DNA of 5,913 nt from NCBI GenBank assembly GCA_003505715.1, contig DNXU01000198.1:1-5913 (forward strand). Direction: 5' to 3'. Source of the stretch: Cyanobacteria bacterium UBA8803. GTDB taxonomy: Bacteria > Cyanobacteriota > Cyanobacteriia > Cyanobacteriales > Coleofasciculaceae. A model generated the notes under the pieces. That model searched no databases. It saw only the letters and a program-made list of their open reading frames with translations, and was not told the origin of the DNA. The position numbers were made by a program, and so were the translations under genes. Positions 1 to 4,536 of the stretch are shown one piece after another. Positions within the stretch are counted from its first letter, which is position 1. Each line of letters opens with the position of its first letter.

Positions 1-16
1 GGCAAGCCTGAGTAGT

Positions 17-685
17 TTATACCAGGGAGTGCATTCCTAATGTCGGTTTCCAGTGGAACTTGACGAAGCGTGCCTTGCCCTGTTCGTTGATAAAGCGGAA
101 GGTGTGAACTCCGAAGCCCTCCATCATACGGTAGCTTCTGGGCAGAGCGCGATCGGAGAGTACCCACATGATCATGTGCATAGATTCGGGCATCAGCGAG
201 ATGAAATCCCAGAAGTTGTCATGAGCCGCAGAAGCTTGAGGCATCTCGTTATGGGGTTCGGGCTTGACGGCGTGGACGAGGTCGGGGAATTTAATCGCAT
301 CCTGGATGAAAAAGATCGGCATGTTATTGCCCACTAGGTCAAAATTTCCGTCCTCCGTGTAGAACTTGGTCGCAAAGCCCCGCACGTCCCGAACTGTATC
401 CGCCGAGCCACGAAATCCTACCACTGTGGAGAACCGCACGAACACTGGTATCTTCACTGATGGGTCTTGCAGGAATTTGGCCTTGGTGTACTCTGCCATC
501 GATTCGTAGACTTGTAAATAACCGTGCGCTCCAGAGCCGCGTGCGTGGACTACTCTTTCTGGGATGCGCTCGTGGTCGAAGTGCGTCATCTTTTCGCGGA
601 AGTGGAAGTCTTCCATCAAAGTTGGCCCCCGCGAACCAACTTTTAGCGAATTGTCGTGCTCGTCAATCTTATTATGTTCGCTCAT
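17..685 (-). pseudogene. katE: KatE-type catalase, N-terminal part only (prematurely terminated)
   Basis: The gene encodes the first 222 residues of a monofunctional haem catalase (2 H2O2 to 2 H2O + O2). The start ATG at 683-685 has a strong Shine-Dalgarno GAGGAG 5 nt upstream. Visible hallmarks are [11 protein letters not shown] (17-27), the distal-haem active site [17 protein letters not shown] with catalytic His47, RFSTV (84-88), the [14 protein letters not shown] block (116-129) with the catalytic Asn, HAVKPEPH, and [16 protein letters not shown] at the end. As I recall E. coli HPII, the order and wording match it best, suggesting the clade 2 (large-subunit) type. Family members are about 480-750 aa and continue SLV-WDEA. 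Here a TAA stop replaces the Trp. The proximal Tyr that ligates haem and most of the beta-barrel are absent, so this product alone cannot be an active catalase. The bases after the stop, read in another frame (12 down to 1), give L-R-L-A, which would fit the family continuation. A small indel is therefore possible, but the window ends too soon to tell. Family assignment is very secure; calling it a pseudogene is inference. Confidence 0.75.
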
Positions 686-690
686 GGTAT

Positions 691-696
691 CTCCTC
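691..696 (-). promoter_or_regulatory. Shine-Dalgarno of the catalase gene
   Basis: On the minus strand GAGGAG precedes ATG (683-685) with a 5-nt spacer. It fixes the catalase start. Its good quality suggests the gene was normally translated at least until recently. Confidence 0.7.
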
Positions 697-757
697 AAGC
701 AAGAAATGTCCATCTCTATTGCTGTTCTATTAGTAATTCGCGCCTTTTATTTTCCAG

Positions 758-777
758 AGTCACAAACAAATGTGACT
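758..777. promoter_or_regulatory. Perfect inverted repeat, candidate operator upstream of catalase
   Basis: AGTCACA and TGTGACT form perfect 7-bp arms around the 6-bp spacer AACAAA. The centre lies about 82 bp upstream of the catalase start, a reasonable operator position. The half-sites point the opposite way from the classic CRP site (TGTGA-N6-TCACA), so no known regulator can be named. Calling it an operator is inference from symmetry and position. Confidence 0.35.
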
Positions 778-785
778 AGAAAGTG

Positions 786-797
786 ATAATCGATTAT
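786..797. repeat. 12-bp perfect palindrome
   Basis: ATAATCGATTAT is fully self-complementary without a spacer and lies just upstream of the 758-777 inverted repeat relative to catalase. It could be a dimeric repressor site, but its binder is unknown. Confidence 0.3.
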
Positions 798-835
798 TGA
801 TAGGATTCACTAGTTATGAATCCAACTATTGATAG
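795..835. repeat. Direct repeats of TATTGATAG flanking a 7-bp inverted repeat
   Basis: TATTGATAG occurs at 795-803 and again at 827-835, 32 bp apart. Between them GGATTCA (803-809) and TGAATCC (817-823) are perfect inverted arms around CTAGTTA. The arrangement is compact and symmetric, as in a regulator-binding region, but no protein can be assigned. Confidence 0.3.
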
Positions 836-857
836 AGTTATTTGCTCAGCTTTAAAT
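829..857 (+). promoter_or_regulatory. Weak candidate sigma-70 promoter for the permease unit
   Basis: TTGATA (829-834) and TTAAAT (852-857) are separated by exactly 17 bp, matching the -35 and -10 consensus at 5/6 and 4/6. It would start transcription about 220 bp before the permease, giving a long leader that includes the 883-908 hairpin and the micro-ORF. Such matches occur by chance in AT-rich DNA. Confidence 0.2.
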
Positions 858-882
858 CTGTTTCTATCCCAATAGGAGGATG

Positions 883-908
883 CCTCTAGCCCTATAAAAA
901 CCTAGAGG
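883..908 (+). repeat. Inverted repeat / hairpin in the permease leader
   Basis: CCTCTAG (883-889) and CTAGAGG (902-908) are perfect 7-bp arms with a 12-nt loop. No U-tract follows on either strand, so it does not look like an intrinsic terminator. It may be an RNA hairpin in the permease leader or a protein site. Confidence 0.3.
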
Positions 909-1030
909 AAAGAAGTAGGGAAATCAAGGGTCATGAATCTCAATTTAAGTTAATTTATGCTGTAGCCCAAGTCCAATTAATTAAGACACCACTATCACTT
1001 TCTAATCACATTTAGTTTCAATAATCAAAA

Positions 1031-1084
1031 ATGACAGCAGAAGAGCAGCGGCTAGAAGAAGCACATTTAACTGAGATAATCTAA
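1031..1084 (+). CDS. 17-codon micro-ORF directly before the permease
   Basis: ATG at 1031 opens 17 codons beginning MTAEEQRLEEAH and ends with TAA at 1082-1084, one base before the permease GTG. No Shine-Dalgarno is visible upstream. Its stop/start spacing would suit translational coupling to the permease, whose own ribosome site is weak. From memory, the first 12 residues resemble the N-terminus of large cyanobacterial GH63-type (MGH1-like) glucosidases, which continue with an HWKRWGPYL-like stretch absent here. It could therefore be a leftover gene start after a rearrangement. Both readings are inference; it may be untranslated. Confidence 0.3.
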   Translation: MTAEEQRLEEAHLTEII

Positions 1085-1085
1085 C

Positions 1086-2480
1086 GTGAGCAAACTTGTA
1101 AACTACAGTATACCAAAGCCGACTTTAAAGGCACATCAAAGGGCAGCGCCGCAGCCAACCCTGGCCTTTGCCGACGCTATTGCCCTAATTGTTGGGATTG
1201 TTATTGGTGCAGGTATTTTCGAGACACCAGCCCTGGTTGCTGCCAATGTCGATAGTATACAAGTTTTGCTGCTGGTTTGGTTTTTGGGAGGCGGGATGTC
1301 CTTGGTTGGCGCTTTGTGCTACGCAGAATTAGCAACGGCCTATCCCCATAGTGGCGGCAATTACTATTACCTGAGGCGTGCCTTTGGTATAAGAGTGGCC
1401 TTTCTGTTTGCTTGGGCGCGAATGACAGTAATTCAAACGGGTTCGATCGCGCTTTTAGCCTTCGTGTTTGGAGATTATGCCTCACAGTTATTGCGCCTTG
1501 GCCAATATTCACCGTCCCTTTACGCTGCACTTGCCGTTGTTATTTTGACAGCGCTAAACATCATCGGCATCCAGCAAGGCAAGCATACGCAGAATTGGTT
1601 GACAGTGGCAAAAGTCCTTGGCTTGGTGTTAGTTATTATCTTTGGCTTGGCTTTTGCTGCTCCTGCGGTTCCCGAAGTATCTGCTGAACCTGCATCCCAA
1701 GGAAATTTGGGAATGGCAATGATTTTTGTGCTGCTGTCTTATGGCGGTTGGAATGAAGCGGCTTATATCTCGGCAGAGTTACGGAATCTAGAGCGTAACA
1801 TGGTGCGATCGCTGCTGTGGAGTCTTGGCATTATCACCGTAATTTACTTGGCGATCAACGTAGCCTATATCCACGGATTAGGGTTAACCCAGATGGCAGC
1901 ATCAGAAGCCGTTGCTGCTGATTTGATGCGTCGTGCGGTTGGTGAACCTGGTGCTTGGTTTATCAGTTTTGCGATCGCTGTTTCCACCTTAGGCGCAATC
2001 AATGCCACGATTTTCACGGGTTCTCGCACAAACTATGCCCTAGGGAGGGACTTTTCCTTATTCAGCTTCCTCGGAAGCTGGCACCATCGCGCTAGTACAC
2101 CAACTCATGCTTTGCTGGTGCAGGGTGCGATCGCTTTAGCGCTGGTGTTGCTGGGAACTATGACGCGGCAAGGCTTTGAGACGATGGTGGACTATACCAC
2201 CCCTGTATTTTGGTTCTTTTTCCTACTAACAGGAGTGTCGCTGTTCGTGTTGCGGGTGCGGGAACCACGGGTGCCTCGACCTTTTCGGGTGCCCTTCTAT
2301 CCTCTAACACCCATCCTCTTTTGCCTCATTTGTGGTTATTTACTCTACTCCAGCGTTGTCTATACCGATTTTGGGGCGCTAGTAGGAGTAGCAGTGGTAG
2401 CTGCTGGTGTACCCCTGTTGCTCTGTGCAAGAAGGCAGAAGTTAGAAGGTAGTTCCGATGAAAAAATTTCACAGCCATGA
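1086..2480 (+). CDS. APC-superfamily amino acid permease
   Basis: The gene encodes a 464-residue integral inner-membrane transporter that probably carries amino acids by exchange or ion-coupled symport; the substrate cannot be predicted. The start is GTG: an in-frame TAA at 1077-1079 excludes longer forms, and the first internal ATG (Met71) would remove helix 1. Family signatures are the broken helix-1 motif GIVIGAGIF (37-45), YAELATAYPHSGGNYYYLRRAFG-like loop (79-101, key residues E81, P87, S89-G91) and WNEAAYISAEL around 222-232. Hydrophobicity suggests 12 helices, and the length is typical. The C-terminal basic segment after helix 10 (RVREPRVPRPFRVP) is usual for the LAT/SteT-like branch. 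The lipoprotein methyltransferase follows after 42 bp on the same strand, so an operon is likely. Translation may be coupled to the micro-ORF ending one base upstream. Three HIP1 octamers lie within the gene, marking it as resident cyanobacterial DNA. Superfamily is secure, exact family less so. Confidence 0.9.
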   Translation: MSKLVNYSIPKPTLKAHQRAAPQPTLAFADAIALIVGIVIGAGIFETPALVAANVDSIQVLLLVWFLGGGMSLVGALCYAELATAYPHSGGNYYYLRRAFGIRVAFLFAWARMTVIQTGSIALLAFVFGDYASQLLRLGQYSPSLYAALAVVILTALNIIGIQQGKHTQNWLTVAKVLGLVLVIIFGLAFAAPAVPEVSAEPASQGNLGMAMIFVLLSYGGWNEAAYISAELRNLERNMVRSLLWSLGIITVIYLAINVAYIHGLGLTQMAASEAVAADLMRRAVGEPGAWFISFAIAVSTLGAINATIFTGSRTNYALGRDFSLFSFLGSWHHRASTPTHALLVQGAIALALVLLGTMTRQGFETMVDYTTPVFWFFFLLTGVSLFVLRVREPRVPRPFRVPFYPLTPILFCLICGYLLYSSVVYTDFGALVGVAVVAAGVPLLLCARRQKLEGSSDEKISQP

Positions 2481-2522
2481 ATGAAAGTGGTATTTCCCAT
2501 CTATCAATAGGAGAAATGTGCT

Positions 2523-3164
2523 ATGCAGTTAGGACGAATAATGGGATTGGTGGTTGCCAGTGTGAGTGTCAGTAGCTTGCTCTTGGTTGGGTGTGCCCAA
2601 GAACGTAACTTCAATGAAGTTCAACCCACTCCTCAAGCTCAGCAACCCTTACCTGCTGTACCAACGCCAGAACCTAAAGCTGATGTGCCTTACGTGCCAA
2701 CACCGGATCAAGTTGTGGCTAGAATGCTCGAACTCGCTAATGTGAGGGATGATGATATTCTCTACGACCTCGGCAGTGGTGATGGCAGGATCGTGATTAC
2801 AGCTGCCCAAAAACACGGCATTCGTGGCACTGGTGTAGAAATTAATCCAGAGCTTGTCCAGCGCAGTCGAGCTAACGCTCAAGCAGCAGGGGTTGCCGAT
2901 CGGGTAGAGTTCGTGCAACAAGACCTTTTCCAAACCGATCTGAGCGATGCAACGGTAGTGACGCTTTACCTGCTGCCTGAGATCAACTTGAAGCTGCGAC
3001 CCAAACTACTCCAAGAACTCAAACCGGGCACTCGAATCGTATCCCACGACTTCGACATGGGGGCGTGGCAACCCGAGCGCGTAGAACGAGTACAAGGATC
3101 AACTCGCCAGCACACGATTTACTACTGGGTAGTTCCTGAAAATATTCCCACAAATTTGAGCTAA
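2523..3164 (+). CDS. Lipoprotein-anchored class I SAM-dependent methyltransferase
   Basis: The gene encodes 213 residues. AGGAG (2509-2513) lies 9 nt before ATG. Residues 1-24 look like a lipoprotein signal: basic start, hydrophobic core, lipobox L21-V-G-C24. Residues 25-55 form a low-complexity Pro/Gln linker. The methyltransferase fold starts with YVPTPDQVVARMLELA (57-72), followed by motif I DLGSGDGR (82-89) for SAM binding, acidic E106 in motif II, and FVQQDLF before TLYLLPEIN near residue 145. The YVPTP...DLGSGDGRI...LLP...VSHDFDM pattern resembles the FAM173/ATPSCKMT-type protein lysine methyltransferases, so protein methylation is a reasonable guess, not shown. The oddity is location: a lipid-anchored enzyme outside the cytoplasmic membrane would lack an obvious SAM supply. 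Alternatives are a signal that acts as an uncleaved anchor facing the cytoplasm, or a non-catalytic SAM-binding role. It probably shares a transcript with the permease. Confidence 0.85.
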   Translation: MQLGRIMGLVVASVSVSSLLLVGCAQERNFNEVQPTPQAQQPLPAVPTPEPKADVPYVPTPDQVVARMLELANVRDDDILYDLGSGDGRIVITAAQKHGIRGTGVEINPELVQRSRANAQAAGVADRVEFVQQDLFQTDLSDATVVTLYLLPEINLKLRPKLLQELKPGTRIVSHDFDMGAWQPERVERVQGSTRQHTIYYWVVPENIPTNLS

Positions 3165-3182
3165 GCGTACTTATTGGAATTA

Positions 3183-3238
3183 AGGCTAATCGATTTGGTT
3201 CCCCCCAAGGTTGAGGGGTTAGGGGGGTTAATCAGCCT
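3183..3238. terminator. GC-rich palindrome between convergent genes, probable bidirectional terminator / repeat
   Basis: Nested inverted arms are AGGCT (3183-3187) with AGCCT (3234-3238), GATT (3192-3195) with AATC (3230-3233), and CCCCCC (3201-3206) with GGGGGG (3222-3227). It fills the 72-bp gap between the methyltransferase and the convergent small membrane-protein gene, where a terminator serving both is expected. No clean U-tract follows on the plus strand. C-run/G-run intergenic palindromes of this look are dispersed in many cyanobacterial genomes, so it may be a repeat copy. Confidence 0.5.
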
Positions 3239-3626
3239 ATTCTTTTAGCTGATATCGCGCCAATTTCCTCACATCTTCACGAGATAACCCGAGTTTTTGA
3301 GCCAGACTAGCTTCCACTTGCTCGAATTGTGTAATTGGTAACTCAAACTCCAACTTTTTGAGCATGGGATCTGCTGTTTTGATCTCAACTTTGGTCAGCC
3401 CCTCACTTTTTTTTATTTCTGCTTTGATTAATAACACAGTGACTGGCAACTGTACTTCTCTTTCTGTATCAGCTTGCAGCTTACTGGCTGTCGTATAAGG
3501 TCGGCTTAATACCCGATCGATCGTCAAGTTCCCGCCCAACCAAAATAAAACTCCTAGCAGAGGTAGAGGTAGCCAAAATTCCAGCCAGAGCAAATGTAAG
3601 TCTTGCCACCAACGGGGTGAGGACAT
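3237..3626 (-). CDS. Small membrane-anchored protein of unknown function
   Basis: The gene encodes 129 residues. I do not recognise a named family, though the N-terminal wording looks like a conserved cyanobacterial hypothetical. The start is ATG at 3624-3626; an in-frame TAA two codons upstream makes it the first possible start, and no good Shine-Dalgarno is visible. The N-terminus is rich in Trp (RWWQDLHLLWLEFWLPLPLLGVLFW), with one probable membrane helix at about 12-31. Residues 50-98 alternate charged and hydrophobic residues as in a beta-sheet domain. The C-terminus (99-129) is probably helical and contains KLGLSREDVRKLARYQL, rather like a small helical domain. An A8 run in the coding strand (plus-strand T-run 3407-3414, Lys72-Lys73) is a possible slippage or sequencing-error site. 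It is divergent from the response regulator and could be under its control. Confidence 0.7.
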   Translation of the reverse strand: MSSPRWWQDLHLLWLEFWLPLPLLGVLFWLGGNLTIDRVLSRPYTTASKLQADTEREVQLPVTVLLIKAEIKKSEGLTKVEIKTADPMLKKLEFELPITQFEQVEASLAQKLGLSREDVRKLARYQLKE

Positions 3627-3670
3627 AGATTAACAGCGCCATTGCACTAAAGTTTACGACAAACATACCT

Positions 3671-3734
3671 TAGACTGCCTAGCTTGAGAATCTTACTAGT
3701 GGAGGACGTTTAGCCCGCCTAGCTTCACTATCTT
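3671..3734. promoter_or_regulatory. Two 24-bp imperfect direct repeats, 40 bp apart
   Basis: Copies at 3671-3694 and 3711-3734 agree at 19 of 24 positions. The shared core is GCCTAGCTT (3677-3685, 3717-3725) followed by ATCTT (3690-3694, 3730-3734). A third CCTAG lies at 3738, so the CCTAG pentamers start at 3678, 3718 and 3738, with exact 40- and 20-bp intervals. They sit in the 145-bp divergent region between the small membrane protein and the response regulator. OmpR-family regulators typically bind direct repeats, so autoregulation is plausible but inferred; family half-sites are usually closer together. Confidence 0.4.
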
Positions 3735-3751
3735 GAACCTAGGACGGAGAA

Positions 3752-3773
3752 ATAGTTCTCGAGGCCGAACTAT
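3752..3773 (+). promoter_or_regulatory. Hairpin covering the response-regulator ribosome site and start codon
   Basis: ATAGTTC (3752-3758) and GAACTAT (3767-3773) are perfect 7-bp arms around TCGAGGCC. The downstream arm includes the A and U of the regulator's start codon, and the loop holds GAGG (3761-3764), its only Shine-Dalgarno-like sequence. In mRNA this could limit translation initiation. The function is inferred. Confidence 0.35.
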
Positions 3774-4446
3774 GCGGATATTACTCGTAGAAGACGATCC
3801 ACAACAATTAAATCCAATTCACACAGTCTTGTCCCAAGCCGGACACATTGTTGATGGCACTCAAGAGGGAGAAACCGCTCAGTGGCTGCTCTCTCAGAAA
3901 AACTACGATCTGTTGATTCTAGACTGGATGTTGCCAGATATCAGCGGCATCAAACTATGTCGGGACTATCGACAATCCGGGAAAACGTCACCTGTGCTAA
4001 TTTTAACAGCCAAAGACAACATTCCTGATAAAGTAATTGGCTTGGATGCCGGAGCTGATGATTATCTGGTCAAACCCATAGATATGGTGGAACTGTTAGC
4101 GCGAGTGCGTGCTTTGGGTAGGCGATCGCCCTTATGGTTGGGAGACACTCTTCACCTCTTAGATTTGCAACTGCACCTGCATAGTCTTACCATTGAACGG
4201 GGTCAGGCAAGCGTCAAATTATCCAGTCAGGAATCTAAGTTGCTAGAGTACTTCTGGCGTCACCCCCGTCAGATTTTAACTCGATACCAGATCGAACAAG
4301 CATTGTGGGAGTGGGGTTCAGAACCCGAAAGTAATGCCATCACAGCATTGATACGCCGACTGCGGCAGCGCTTGCAGGTAGTGGGGGTAGCGGATTGGAT
4401 TGAAACAGTCTACGGCATGGGATACCGTCTCCAACCACCAGAGTAA
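3772..4446 (+). CDS. OmpR-family two-component response regulator
   Basis: The gene encodes 224 residues, a cytoplasmic transcription regulator. The receiver domain (1-115) has the acidic pair D8-D9, phospho-acceptor Asp51 (LLILDWMLPDISG), Thr79 and the conserved Lys101 (DDYLVKP), all intact. The C-terminal winged-helix domain (about 125-224) shows SSQESKLLEYFWRHP, the recognition-helix region NAITALIRRLRQRL and the wing IETVYGMGYRL. I chose ATG 3772 because MRILLVEDD is the standard family start; reading could extend to TTG 3733, but that adds an atypical basic tail and overlaps the direct repeats. The gene is followed after 90 bp by its likely partner kinase. The sequence resembles cyanobacterial regulators annotated RppA/NrsR-like, but I would not assign that name. 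One HIP1 octamer lies at 4122. Target genes are unknown; the divergent small membrane protein and its own operon are natural candidates. Confidence 0.92.
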   Translation: MRILLVEDDPQQLNPIHTVLSQAGHIVDGTQEGETAQWLLSQKNYDLLILDWMLPDISGIKLCRDYRQSGKTSPVLILTAKDNIPDKVIGLDAGADDYLVKPIDMVELLARVRALGRRSPLWLGDTLHLLDLQLHLHSLTIERGQASVKLSSQESKLLEYFWRHPRQILTRYQIEQALWEWGSEPESNAITALIRRLRQRLQVVGVADWIETVYGMGYRLQPPE

Positions 4447-4463
4447 TTAACAAAGAGTAAAGA

Positions 4464-4514
4464 AGTTCAGAATTTTCTAGACCTTGAACAAACTGAACTC
4501 CTCTGAGCTTCAAG
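4464..4514 (+). other. Overlapping inverted repeats between regulator and kinase
   Basis: AGTTCAG (4464-4470) pairs perfectly with CTGAACT (4493-4499). CTTGAA (4483-4488), inside that loop, pairs with TTCAAG (4509-4514) beyond the stem. The two pairings interlock like a pseudoknot or are alternatives. They fill most of the 90-bp gap ahead of the kinase, which has no evident Shine-Dalgarno. A role in kinase translation or mRNA processing is speculation. Confidence 0.25.
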
Positions 4515-4536
4515 TTCCCCTAACCTTTCTCTGCCT

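Larger units (their letters stand above)
686..1030. other. Divergent intergenic region rich in inverted repeats
   Basis: About 345 bp of AT-rich DNA lie between the divergent catalase and the micro-ORF/permease unit. No long ORF or tRNA was recognised. It holds four short symmetric elements (758-777, 786-797, 803-823, 883-908), two direct copies of TATTGATAG (795-803, 827-835) and the palindrome TTAATTAA (977-984). The catalase promoter must lie here on the minus strand, but I see no convincing -35/-10 pair for it. A weak plus-strand pair is listed separately. Confidence 0.6.

Noticed and set aside
53..337. Plus-strand 94-residue ORF opposite catalase
   Set aside because: It is antisense to an unmistakable catalase coding sequence and has no recognisable protein features.
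758..777. CRP-type binding site
   Set aside because: The CRP consensus is TGTGA-N6-TCACA; here the half-sites are in the reverse order, so it was kept only as an unassigned inverted repeat.
874..895. AGGAGG directly followed by ATG and four more codons
   Set aside because: The Shine-Dalgarno has no spacer to the ATG and the peptide is only five residues, so translation is unlikely.
3407..3414. Run of eight T (A8 in the coding strand) as a programmed frameshift site
   Set aside because: The frame is open on both sides and the protein reads sensibly through Lys72-Lys73, so there is no need to invoke slippage.
3481..3666. Minus-strand 61-residue ORF starting MFVVNFSAM overlapping the small membrane-protein gene
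   Set aside because: It overlaps the better-supported 129-residue frame, and its C-terminal half looks like random out-of-frame translation. A frameshift fusion of the two is conceivable, but the 129-residue frame already has its own start and membrane helix.
3733..3771. Upstream TTG extension of the response regulator by 13 residues
   Set aside because: The added residues are atypical before the conserved MRILLVEDD start, and the extension would run over the promoter-type repeats.
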